A stretch of 64,000 nucleotides of DNA from Filomicrobium insigne. GTDB lineage: Bacteria; Pseudomonadota; Alphaproteobacteria; Rhizobiales; Hyphomicrobiaceae. The stretch is from positions 858,543 to 922,542 of the forward strand of contig NZ_FNJC01000001.1 of the NCBI RefSeq assembly GCF_900104305.1. Direction: 5' to 3'. The position numbers were made by a program, and so were the translations under genes. Shown here piece after piece: positions 38,063-47,120 of the stretch (the first letter of the stretch is position 1; each line of letters begins with the position of its first letter). The notes below the pieces were generated by a model. That model had not been told where the DNA came from. It worked only from the letters and a program-made list of their open reading frames with translations, and searched no databases.

Positions 38063-38538
38063 ACCCTTCACAGATCGCATCATGATGGGGGGCGATGCAG
38101 CCTCCCGCATGTTCTTGCTAATGCTCATCACGGAGAAAAATCTGTGTTTCGGGCTTTCGCAAGCGCGAAGGCAACGATGTAAATTTGCAACAAAATTGCC
38201 AAACTGGTGAAAATTTCGGCTGAGTTGCCTCGTTTTCCCACAGCCTCAAAGATAGTCCATGGCGCGTCAGTTGTTGCGCCGCAGCACTAGACCAAGCCCA
38301 TGATTTGCAAGTAGATTAGGATCTGCTGTTTTCGGTGACACTTTAAGCCGTGACGCTTTTTTCCCCAAGTTGTGCAGTTGCACAGCTCGATGTGTCGCAT
38401 GGGCAAGAAAGTTCGTGTCAAGATAAAGCTTCCGCGATAACATGATTATGCGGTGTGCAAAGTAATGCGTAGGGCAGATGAGGGGTCGGACTGTCCGCTG
38501 CAAGCTTTGGCTAGCGCGTTTTGTAAGCGGGGTTTGTT
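38063..38538. other. Intergenic region after the ATPase operon
   Basis: About 480 bp of lower GC with T- and A-rich stretches. A 78-codon minus-strand frame (38267-38503) lacks a ribosome-binding site and known features, so it is not called. No clear terminator was found. Confidence 0.35.
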
Positions 38539-38634
38539 ATGATGGCTGCCAAATCTTTTTTTGTTGTGGTGCTTGTCACCTTAGCTGGACCAGCGATCGG
38601 GATCGGACTGTTCGTCCTGTTAAACACTTTGTAA
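38539..38634 (+). CDS. Small membrane protein candidate (31 aa)
   Basis: MMAAKSFFVVVLVTLAGPA then IGIGLFVLLNTL and TAA: one lysine near the N-terminus and a ~24-residue hydrophobic helix, the usual form of tiny inner-membrane proteins. GCGGGG lies 7 nt before the first ATG. It sits alone in the 820-bp gap between the ATPase and the moeA-like gene. Unknown function; coding status inferred from composition and ribosome-binding site. Confidence 0.45.
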   Translation: MMAAKSFFVVVLVTLAGPAIGIGLFVLLNTL

Positions 38635-38886
38635 CGGGGTTAGCCTCGGACGCAAGTGGCAATCTTATCGCCTGTCGATATGTCATGCGAATGAAGGTCT
38701 GATCTGACGCCATAGCGGTGCGTTAGATCTTGCCCACGACGTGGGGGCGTGTACGATGACTGTATGGTATGACCATCTGGTTCATCGTGTTGGCGCTGCG
38801 CTTGAATTCAAGTCGTGGCAATCTGGAACGTAGCTGCGCCAACCTTCTTCAACCCTCTTGAAACACACGCGAGCGTGACACCCCTC

Positions 38887-40167
38887 ATGTCACAACGGCC
38901 TATCGACGACTGCTTCCGCCCCCTTGAACCTCGAATGAAGCACGACAAAGCCATTGCGCTTCTCAAAGAGCGCATTGTGCCCGTCGTAGACACCGAGGAA
39001 GTTAATCTCACGACTGCTGGCGGACGCGTTCTTGCGAGGAATGCCGTCGCGAGTTTCGAAATACCCGCGCACACGAATGCAGCCGTTGATGGCTATGCTT
39101 TCGCGTTTTCCGATTACGACGCGGAGAAAGGCGTCGATCTGCCCGTGGTAGGTCGAGCCGCCGCAGGACGTCCGTTTGAGGACACAGTGAAATCCGGTAC
39201 CGCGGTGCGCATTTTGACCGGTGCTGTGCTTCCCGGCGGCGTCGACACAATTGCGATGCAGGAAGATGTCTTACGCACCGAAGCTGATGTCATACGGGTT
39301 CGAATCCCCGGCGGTCTCAAAGCAGGAGCGAATGTTCGCCGCGCTGGCGAAGATGTAAAGACCAGCGAGACGCTGTTCGAGGCCGGCCACATTTTGAGAC
39401 CGCAAGATTTGGCCGCACTCGCCTCAGCCGGCATTGCGGCGCCTCTCTGCTTTAAGCGCCTTCGCCTCGGGATTGTTTCCACGGGTGACGAGGTTATTGC
39501 TGTCGGGAGCCGTGCGCTCGACCATGGCGAAGTTTATGATGCCAATTCGCCGATGTTGTCTGAACTCACGCGTCTCGCGGGTACAGAGACCGAATACCTT
39601 GGTATCTGGCCGGACAAGCCCGAAGAGGTCGAACAGCGGCTGAAAGCAGCAGCCGAACGTTTCGACGTCATCCTCACGACCGGTGGCGCCAGCCGCGGGG
39701 AGGAAGATCATATATCCCGCGTACTTGAGCGTTTGGGCACACGACATTTCTGGCAGCTCGACGTCAAGCCTGGCCGTCCCATGATGTTCGGCCAGATTGG
39801 AAACACGGTTGTCGTCGGGCTCCCGGGCAATCCCGTCGCCGTTTTCGTGTGCTTCCTGATGTACGTGTTTCCTTTGTTGCGGAAACTGAGCGGTGCTCAA
39901 TGGTTCGAGCCTCACCGTATACGTCTTCCCGCTGACTTCGAGGTTGCCAAACGCAAAATCGGACGCCGCGAATTCTGGCGGGGCATGATGGTGCCATCCG
40001 ACACTGGCCTTCGCGCAGGTAAATTCAAGCGCGACGGATCTGGGCTCATCTCGGGATTGCGGGCGGCCGACGGCATCATCGAAGTTGCAGAGGACGTGCC
40101 ACACGTTCAGCCCGGCGACATGGTTCAGTTTATTCCTTTTTCCGAGTACGGCATTCCCTCCCGGTGA
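38887..40167 (+). CDS. moeA: Molybdopterin molybdotransferase MoeA-like protein
   Basis: About 426 aa from the ATG at 38887 (MSQRPIDDCFRPLEP); the frame opens at 38815. All MoeA domains are visible: AAGRPFEDTVKSGTAVRILTGAVLPGG (domain II), RLRLGIVSTGDEV, VYDANSPML, ILTTGGASRGEEDHI (MPT-binding), LDVKPGRPMMFG, VGLPGNPVAVFVCF and a C-terminal beta domain. It inserts molybdate into adenylated molybdopterin. No other Moco genes are nearby; this isolated placement and the DDCF-x-MKHDKAI N-terminus suggest a paralogue that may serve one molybdoenzyme (for example formate or xanthine dehydrogenase type) or may only be a chance neighbour. Confidence 0.9.
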   Translation: MSQRPIDDCFRPLEPRMKHDKAIALLKERIVPVVDTEEVNLTTAGGRVLARNAVASFEIPAHTNAAVDGYAFAFSDYDAEKGVDLPVVGRAAAGRPFEDTVKSGTAVRILTGAVLPGGVDTIAMQEDVLRTEADVIRVRIPGGLKAGANVRRAGEDVKTSETLFEAGHILRPQDLAALASAGIAAPLCFKRLRLGIVSTGDEVIAVGSRALDHGEVYDANSPMLSELTRLAGTETEYLGIWPDKPEEVEQRLKAAAERFDVILTTGGASRGEEDHISRVLERLGTRHFWQLDVKPGRPMMFGQIGNTVVVGLPGNPVAVFVCFLMYVFPLLRKLSGAQWFEPHRIRLPADFEVAKRKIGRREFWRGMMVPSDTGLRAGKFKRDGSGLISGLRAADGIIEVAEDVPHVQPGDMVQFIPFSEYGIPSR

Positions 40168-40273
40168 TTGCGTTTCGCGTTTCAGCGCGCCCGAGTAAGG
40201 CCTCAACCTCATTCTCTCAAACGCTCAGACGTCGTGCGGTCGCCACAAAGAGCGCCTAAACGCGCAATGAGAC

Positions 40274-42823
40274 GTGCGGCGTTTTCATTTCGCCACGCGC
40301 CCGTTGGCGAGCCATTTTTCAATGATCACTATCGCGAAATTGCTGATGCTGCTTCTCGAGCTGGCGGTAGCGCTGCCGGTGAGGATGGTGCGTTTCGCAA
40401 CGGACTGGATCTTCTTCAATCCACGGATTGGTCCGTTGCGTTATGTGGCATGGGCCGCGTTTGCGTATCTCTTTTTCGCGCTCACCCTTGTTTACATCAT
40501 CGCGCCGATCCGCGGCTATGCGGGCCAAGCGTATCTGTCCGAAAGGCTGCGCTACGATGCCGAACGTTGGCTCGCGACTGCGATCTACGATGCGGAAGGC
40601 AATTTTGTTGGCACGTTTGATCCCCGCCTCGACAGCCGACAAGACGTGAACTGGACGGGCCAAGCCATCGAGGTCGGGCACTACGTCGCCAATCCGGATC
40701 ACAAATCTATACCGGTCCGCGATGTACCAGAGAACTACTGGAAGTGCCTCACCTATCACGAGGATCGCTACATCGGTACGCCGCTCAATCCTTTCGGCAT
40801 CGACCTTCTGGGTGTGCTCAAGATCCCCTATTCGACGATCCGACGCTCCATCGCGCTCAAGCGCCTTAGCCTCGGCGTAGGCGGTTCGACGTTGCCGATG
40901 CAGCTGGCCCGCGTGATCTACAAAACCCCACCGCATCTGAAGGAAAGCACCGGTGAGAAGATCCGGCGAAAGCTCGCGGAATGGTGGCTGGCGCCCGTCA
41001 TCTACTTCGAACTGACGCGGGATGGCGATGAAACCGCGCTGAAACAATGGGCTGCCAATCATCTTTGGCTGGCCCAGCGCACCGGTGGCCAGTCCCTCCA
41101 CGGTGTCGAGGTTGCAAGCCAGATCGTTTTCGGGAAGGAAGCGAAAGATCTTTCGGTTGCTGAACAGTTCATTTTGGCTTCGGCAGTCAACAAGCCGATC
41201 ATCCTGCTGGAAGGCAGCGAACGACTGAACGCCGTGCGGCTTGATCGCTGGCGCTATATCGCGGAAGTCCGCGCCCGCACCTGCGCAGAAGCCTTGATAG
41301 ACGACCCGGCCGAGCAGGCGCGCGTCGTTTTCGATCTCGTTGGCCTCGCGGGTGGGCCGCCCGATCCGCAGGTCAAACCTAAGCTGGAGGCGGCACTAGA
41401 ACTCAACGCGCCCGACCGTGCCGCGCGGGCGCGGGCAAACCCCGTTATTCGCGCCAATACGCTGATGCCATCAGCGCGGTTCGGTATTCGCGAAGAGATG
41501 AAACAGATCTATGGCTTCGACTGGCGTAACCACGTACGAGGGGTGACGACCACGTTTGATGCAGCTGAAAATCTGGCGTTTCACGGTAAAATCGAACAGA
41601 CGCTCATGCGGCTAAACCACAAGTGGGGCAACCGGCTCAACCCCGGTTACACGTTGGACCCGCAAAAGACCGGACCCGATCTCAAGATCCCTGACGTTAC
41701 CGTTGTCGCCGCGGATGCTGCCGGGAATATCGTGCGGTACTACGAGAGTGGGGAAACAGCAGCCTATTTCGGATCACCGTTTGCGCGCGATACGGAAAAC
41801 GGGTCTTACGTCGCCAGCCGCGAAGGCCGCATGCTGGCCTCCACCGGCAAGGTTCTGGCCGCAATTGCAATCGCAAACGAAGGCAAGGATGGGGCGGATT
41901 CGTTGTACCTCGATACGAACGCTCCGGCTCGTGGCCTAGAAACCTGCAGTCATCATGGAAACCTGAGACGTGGCCGGCAGGCGCGCGTCGTATTTGCCTG
42001 TTCTCTCAACGAGCCGCTTATGATCCGCACGGCGCAGATTGGGCAGGCGCGGGTTAAAAAACTCATCGACGCGTTCGGTTTCAACATGCCGCCTACTGAT
42101 GTGAGCGGGGCGGGGACACCTCCATCAACCGCAGTTGTCCTAGGGCAGATTGCGGGGTCGCCACGGCGCGTGCATCAGATGTCCGGCGTCGTCCTGGCTT
42201 CGCTCTTAGGCCGAGACCGTGCTGGAGTTCGGCCCCCGTCTCTCATTAGAGATTACGACTACACCAACATCGCAGAGGACCAGTCGGAAACGAGCCGCCC
42301 TAAAGGCATTATCGTCCCCCGCGACGTGATCGCGCGTGACGCCCGACCCCTTCTCAAATCGCTCCTCGAAGCACCGCTTTGCTATGAATCCAATAGGACG
42401 TCCCATGGAACGCTCAAGAGCCTTAATGCATGGTGCGCTTCCCGCCGCAACGGCCTGCGTTTGCATTTTGCGAAGACCGGCACGCAGGTCTCGGAAGACC
42501 CCAACGCGACGGTTGATGGCTGGGTAACGGGCGGATTGCAGTTCGACAATGGCGCTGCGTACTCCTACGTCGTACTCGTTGGAACTGGGACTGCCTCCGA
42601 GCCGTGGGCACGGTCGCTTCATTCCTCCCAGATCGCTGCTCCATTGGTCGCGACATTACTTGGTGACCTGGAAGCACACGCGCGCCAACATCCACAATCG
42701 CATTTGCTCCCGGCATCAAATCGGACGCTCGACAGAAGGCCGGTCACAGAGCCGAAACTGTCAAGCCACGCTCCGCAACCGATGAGCGAAGCCGAACGTC
42801 AGCGCGTGTTCAATCTGAACTAA
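40274..42823 (+). CDS. Divergent class A penicillin-binding protein (transglycosylase plus transpeptidase)
   Basis: An 849-aa protein; the start could also be the ATG at 40322. A TM helix (YVAWAAFAYLFFALTLVYII) lies near residue 60. The glycosyltransferase domain has the catalytic ED in YHEDRYIG (~residue 162), but the usual ED-rFy-HxGxD box is rewritten as EDRYIGTPLNPFGID, with an insertion and no His. GGSTLPMQLARVIY is intact. The transpeptidase-like domain has ASTGK (SxxK, ~521), CSLNEP (SxN) and FAKTGT (KTG, ~733). It should polymerise and cross-link peptidoglycan, but the altered box suggests specialisation. It follows moeA by 106 bp and precedes a large membrane protein on the same strand. 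Confidence 0.8.
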   Translation: MRRFHFATRPLASHFSMITIAKLLMLLLELAVALPVRMVRFATDWIFFNPRIGPLRYVAWAAFAYLFFALTLVYIIAPIRGYAGQAYLSERLRYDAERWLATAIYDAEGNFVGTFDPRLDSRQDVNWTGQAIEVGHYVANPDHKSIPVRDVPENYWKCLTYHEDRYIGTPLNPFGIDLLGVLKIPYSTIRRSIALKRLSLGVGGSTLPMQLARVIYKTPPHLKESTGEKIRRKLAEWWLAPVIYFELTRDGDETALKQWAANHLWLAQRTGGQSLHGVEVASQIVFGKEAKDLSVAEQFILASAVNKPIILLEGSERLNAVRLDRWRYIAEVRARTCAEALIDDPAEQARVVFDLVGLAGGPPDPQVKPKLEAALELNAPDRAARARANPVIRANTLMPSARFGIREEMKQIYGFDWRNHVRGVTTTFDAAENLAFHGKIEQTLMRLNHKWGNRLNPGYTLDPQKTGPDLKIPDVTVVAADAAGNIVRYYESGETAAYFGSPFARDTENGSYVASREGRMLASTGKVLAAIAIANEGKDGADSLYLDTNAPARGLETCSHHGNLRRGRQARVVFACSLNEPLMIRTAQIGQARVKKLIDAFGFNMPPTDVSGAGTPPSTAVVLGQIAGSPRRVHQMSGVVLASLLGRDRAGVRPPSLIRDYDYTNIAEDQSETSRPKGIIVPRDVIARDARPLLKSLLEAPLCYESNRTSHGTLKSLNAWCASRRNGLRLHFAKTGTQVSEDPNATVDGWVTGGLQFDNGAAYSYVVLVGTGTASEPWARSLHSSQIAAPLVATLLGDLEAHARQHPQSHLLPASNRTLDRRPVTEPKLSSHAPQPMSEAERQRVFNLN

Positions 42824-43080
42824 CGTGCAAGCCGCACTCGGCACTTGGCGTTCACGTTATTGACAGTTGCATTTTGACGTCACATTCGCGCCGCGCTCAA
42901 GCCTAAAACCCTCCGTACTCCTTGTAACCGATCACGCACGCCAGGAAGGCCGGGCGCACACGATATTTCGAGGCAACACGCCGCGTACAAGGCATCGCGG
43001 AACGGCTGCGGCGGGAATCCGGCGCTGTTTCCGAAAAACGAGAACGTGCCTATCGCGACAGAGTTTGACAGGTCTATCCG

Positions 43081-45834
43081 ATGGCGTTTTCAGATGACGC
43101 GCGGCGGCAGCAGGATTTGGCTCGTCCGCAGCATGGCCGCTTCAGTACGAGTGACGGCGACTGGGTCGACCCAGACGCTACGCCACGTGATTGGAAGAAA
43201 GTAATTCTGGTTATCGGGCTCGGCGCGTTGTCGTGGGTGGCGACGTATGTCGGCATGCTCGAACTCATTGAGTCGAACCTCGGTTCGCTGCCAATCGGGC
43301 ACCGCATTATCATTGGCTTTTCAGTCGCTATGCTGATGACAATGATCATCTGGCTGCTTGACCAGATTTTCAGCCCAATCAATACCTCAACCAAGATCGT
43401 CTACATTGCCGGCTACCTGTTCTTAAGCCTTATCTCGATCGGCTTCGGCTTTGGCTTCTACTGGAAAGTTTTGGAAAGTCGTCAGGAGTCGACGCGATCG
43501 GCAGAAGCTGCGGTCGCGCAAGTTCAAAACTCGTTGCACGCTGGCTCAACGCGCCTGGAACAACTCAACGCGACGCTCGTGCAATTGACCGAACTTTCCT
43601 CTGCGAAGGCGATCGAGGAGAGGGAGAAGGGCACGACGTGTCCCAATAGCCGCCCCGGCGACGGCCCCCGCCGTAAGCTGCGCGATGATGATGCGCAGCG
43701 TTTCCTCTTTGCATCTGAATTCGTCAAAGGCCGCATTGCGACGGTCAAAGCGGAGCTATCGTCATTGGATGGCGATCTCGCGAAGGTGGTGAAAGGCGAT
43801 CCCTCAACGATCGATGCCGAGACAGGAACGCGCAATGATTTTCTAAACGGCCTCAACCGGAGGCTCGATATGACCGTGACGGGTTTCAACGCGTTCCGGG
43901 GCGATCCTCAGCTGCGCCAAATCCGTGCTGATCTCGATGACCGAGCCGGAAAGACGATATTTCCAACGTCGAGTGGAGGCACCTTCACTTGCCCCGATCC
44001 ACAGCTACAGACAGCATTGCGTGGTGTGGTTCGTGCCATCGATCAGTTGCCGCAACTTACCAAGCCGCGCATTGCGGCCGTTGAAGGTTCGGAGGCCACC
44101 ATCGAAGCGTTTCGCCGTCTGACCGCAACGCTTCAAGGCGCACTCGTTCTTGACCTGCCGCCCTCCGCTGAAGAGCTACGGGAGTTGCAGAAGAAAGCGG
44201 TGCAATCCGTTTCGGAAGCGAGCACCAACGGGCAAGCCCCACCTGGCGCTCGCATTTCGGCAGGCCTTTCGCCGCGTGATTACATTCCGCTCGCAATCGC
44301 TGCGTTCGTCGACCTCTGCCTCTTGCTCGTCTCCATGGGGCGTCCGATGAACCGGCTCAATAATCTGGTACCGATCATGCGTGAGGCCGAGCGCGGTCCC
44401 ATGATCAAGATCTTGTCGCGCTTCAATGAGATCCATCGCGACCCAGAAATCCGGCAGAACTTCGAGGTCTTCCGGCATGTCGTGTTTGATATGTATGGCG
44501 CGTACTATGTCGCCGTGCCGCTTGACGCACCTTACAAACCACATGAGCGCAACGGCGCAAATGGGTTCGGCTTCGGTGCGAGCGATGCGCAGGACCTCCA
44601 GCATGAAGCTCACTTGCTGGCAAACCTGTTTTCCGGTTTCGAGCAGCAGCGCATTTTCTCGCGCGTCTACAATCCGTTTTTGTCGACCCGTGTGATCCAG
44701 CGCAAGCTTTGGCGGCAAGGCAGCAAATTTGCCGGTTGTCATGCATTTCGCGTCTATCGTTTCCGGGACGGTGCCTGGTCGGACATGATCCTTCAGGCGG
44801 TCATGGGCGCTGCGCGGCGCGTGGAAGAGGAGAAGCGTCGCAGACAGAGATTGGAAGACGAAGCCGCAGTACAGCGCGGTCCGGAATTAGCGATGGGCAC
44901 CTCTGAGCAAAAAGCTGAAAACGGCCGAACACGTGAGCCGCAAGACAGGAAGGACCGCTGGCCGCATCTCGATATACCGGCGCCGGATCTGCGCGATAGC
45001 GGCGCTGAACGCGCGAAGGCGTATGCTATTTCCGGTCGACGTAAGACGCGCAAGGCCAATGGCCATTTCAACGGCCACCGTATTCCAGTCGCCTCTGCCG
45101 AACTGAATGGCAGTGCCACCGAATACGCGAACGGTTCAGGTCTGGCGGCAAACGGGAACGGCCACGCGGCAAAGATTGCGAACGGGGCCGCACGTAGCGG
45201 CGCGCGCATCAACGCCGATGCAGAGCGCGAAGCCACTTTGCGTTCTGCCTTCGGCCGCTATGCCGCAACCGCCGCCTTTGAACTCAACAACAATGACGCG
45301 TTCTATGCGGACCTGGAAAATACCCTCGACGAACAACCCGAAACTCATTCGAACAAACAGGATGTCAGGGTAGAGACCGAGACCATCCGCACCACTGCTG
45401 ACGACGAGGCCATGGAAAAGCGAAACGCTGCCGATGTTCTTCCTTTCAAACCACCGGCGTCCGCGTCCAACGACACCATCAAACAAGCCGCCACTTCGCT
45501 CGTGGAGAAAGTCCGTGAGGTCATGCCGTCGGAGGCGCGCGAGACAACCGTTACGATGACGCGTGAAACGGCGACGTTCAGCATCCCCGTAACCGAAGCG
45601 CGTTTGCCGATTATGTCCGCCGAGCGCGTTCCGCACGATTCGGTCGAAACTGAAATCTCTGAAGAGACGGTTGTTTCGCTCGTCCCACCTCCGCTGTCTT
45701 CATCCGCGCAACAAATTGTAACGGATGTAGAGGTCGTGGAGGACGCAAACACTGAGACTCAAGACGATGATGAAGCCCGACTTGTCACGCTCGTCAGCCG
45801 ACTTCGGCCCGCTCCGGGGGGAGAAGTGCTTTGA
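43081..45834 (+). CDS. Large four-helix membrane protein with long cytoplasmic tail, unknown
   Basis: A 917-aa protein. Three TM helices lie at about residues 40-62, 75-95 and 105-128. A ~265-residue extracytoplasmic region with coiled-coil-like heptads and two Cys motifs (TTCPNSRPG and GTFTCPDPQ) may form a disulfide. A fourth TM is at about 397-420, followed by a ~490-residue tail. The tail begins with a compact domain (LSRFNEIHRDPEIRQNFEVF, FSRVYNPFLSTRVIQRKLW) and ends in a disordered Asn/Gly/Ala-rich stretch (NGSGLAANGNGHAAKIANG) and an acidic terminus. I recognise no family. The topology suits an envelope-spanning scaffold or signalling protein, and the neighbouring PBP hints at the cell wall. 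Confidence 0.7.
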   Translation: MAFSDDARRQQDLARPQHGRFSTSDGDWVDPDATPRDWKKVILVIGLGALSWVATYVGMLELIESNLGSLPIGHRIIIGFSVAMLMTMIIWLLDQIFSPINTSTKIVYIAGYLFLSLISIGFGFGFYWKVLESRQESTRSAEAAVAQVQNSLHAGSTRLEQLNATLVQLTELSSAKAIEEREKGTTCPNSRPGDGPRRKLRDDDAQRFLFASEFVKGRIATVKAELSSLDGDLAKVVKGDPSTIDAETGTRNDFLNGLNRRLDMTVTGFNAFRGDPQLRQIRADLDDRAGKTIFPTSSGGTFTCPDPQLQTALRGVVRAIDQLPQLTKPRIAAVEGSEATIEAFRRLTATLQGALVLDLPPSAEELRELQKKAVQSVSEASTNGQAPPGARISAGLSPRDYIPLAIAAFVDLCLLLVSMGRPMNRLNNLVPIMREAERGPMIKILSRFNEIHRDPEIRQNFEVFRHVVFDMYGAYYVAVPLDAPYKPHERNGANGFGFGASDAQDLQHEAHLLANLFSGFEQQRIFSRVYNPFLSTRVIQRKLWRQGSKFAGCHAFRVYRFRDGAWSDMILQAVMGAARRVEEEKRRRQRLEDEAAVQRGPELAMGTSEQKAENGRTREPQDRKDRWPHLDIPAPDLRDSGAERAKAYAISGRRKTRKANGHFNGHRIPVASAELNGSATEYANGSGLAANGNGHAAKIANGAARSGARINADAEREATLRSAFGRYAATAAFELNNNDAFYADLENTLDEQPETHSNKQDVRVETETIRTTADDEAMEKRNAADVLPFKPPASASNDTIKQAATSLVEKVREVMPSEARETTVTMTRETATFSIPVTEARLPIMSAERVPHDSVETEISEETVVSLVPPPLSSSAQQIVTDVEVVEDANTETQDDDEARLVTLVSRLRPAPGGEVL

Positions 45835-45988
45835 ATACGCTTGATATGCGCGAAGCGTGCCTCATTCGATGCAATCCGCAACGGTTGCTTAACCGTCTTC
45901 AGCGATTAATGGGCTTCAGAACTTCGGGGCCTGCCGAACCCTATCAACCGGCAGACCGGACATCGCACTGAATAAAGGAAAAGCTTCT

Positions 45989-46603
45989 ATGCGCGCCAAG
46001 TCTCCATCGGGTTGCCAGGTCGTCAAGAAAGATCAGAAGTGCGCAGTCCTAAGAGCCTTTGTATTGCGCAGCCTAGAGTCGCGCCGACTGAGTGGCGCCG
46101 ACTGCAGCTCTATCTGCCTCGTTGCGCGTTCCCTCGAGAGCCCGGCTGCACGCGTATTGGCCTCATTGGCCGACGAGATCGCAGCACTTCGCATTAACGT
46201 TCGCGCTGTCATCACGGCCATCGACAGCAACGAATTCGGCGGCGACAGCACTGTTAAACTTTGCGCTCCGTTTACCGCTGAAAGTACCCGCGTCGTGCAT
46301 GATGCCCGACTGTATGATGCCCACGAACAGCTCATCCTCGACGATGCTACGACATGGGTCGGCGATTGCATGCGGCGCGAGCCTTCAAAAACCGATGCCT
46401 TCGAACGCTTCGCGGAGAACTGCGCCGTTTCGACGAAGTGGAGCCAGCAGGCCTTCAATAGCCTATGGCGTGCCGGCCAACCCGCAAAGTTTGACGCGAC
46501 GCCGAACGTTGGTATCGCCGCGATGACAGACGCACTTAAGGCCATTGCTGTACCCGGCCAGAGCGTCAAGGAAGTTCTGCTGAACTCCGCTACGCGCCAC
46601 TAA
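45989..46603 (+). CDS. Hypothetical protein (204 aa)
   Basis: AAAGGA lies 9 nt before the ATG. The sequence is soluble, Ala/Ser-rich and contains seven Cys. Segments such as LADEIAALRINVRAVITAID and FERFAENCAVSTKWSQQAFNSLWRAGQP suggest two helical domains. No signal peptide or membrane helix, and no family recognised. It is separated from the 917-aa membrane protein by 154 bp on the same strand, so co-transcription is possible. The codon pattern is consistent with a real gene. Confidence 0.55.
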   Translation: MRAKSPSGCQVVKKDQKCAVLRAFVLRSLESRRLSGADCSSICLVARSLESPAARVLASLADEIAALRINVRAVITAIDSNEFGGDSTVKLCAPFTAESTRVVHDARLYDAHEQLILDDATTWVGDCMRREPSKTDAFERFAENCAVSTKWSQQAFNSLWRAGQPAKFDATPNVGIAAMTDALKAIAVPGQSVKEVLLNSATRH

Positions 46604-47120
46604 CCTTAGTGAGACAGTGGATTGCCGCTGCAGCGCAACGCTGCGGTGGCGAGGCCGCCGGAGAAGGGATGGAACCACGCACGTGGCGCCGAGCGCCGAT
46701 TCATGGCGTGATCTTTCTTGCGCAGATGCGCACGTCCCGTTGGACCCTGGCGTTTAAATAGGCCGGATCAAGGTCTTTGGCGCATCTGCGTCCAGCCCAC
46801 GTCCGCCCGGCGGCCTCTCTATTTTCCAGAAACAAGCCCTCCCTTCTCACGGAAGGGCAGCGCCGCATTTTTACGCCAGCGTAGTCGCGGTATCTTGCCA
46901 ATATTCCTCGCGTGTTCTTGCGGTCGATCCACGTCGCGCATCACAATGGCACCGCTTGGAAAATTCACGCAAATCCCGGCAACACCGGATAAGTCAGTTT
47001 ACTGTCAAGCTTCGGCCATGCGGGTCTGATGGGCTTCAACTTCGCACGGCTTGGTGATCTAGTCGTGCAGGATCGCAAATTGTGATTGTGCTCCCTGGCT
47101 TTATTTCGAGGTTGCCCCCC
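46604..47120. other. Intergenic region with an 11-bp inverted repeat
   Basis: 517 bp without a convincing gene. CGCAGATGCGC (46721-46731) is matched by its reverse complement GCGCATCTGCG (46780-46790) with a 48-nt gap, which could fold an RNA or bind a dimeric regulator. A CCCTT/AAGGG hairpin lies near 46838-46857. A 66-codon minus-strand frame across it resembles nothing known. Confidence 0.35.

Noticed and set aside
38267-38503. 78-codon minus-strand ORF in the gap after the ATPase
   Set aside because: No ribosome-binding site, no recognisable domain, atypical composition.
40168-40620. 150-codon ORF overlapping the PBP start
   Set aside because: Arg/Cys-rich shadow frame of the class A PBP gene.
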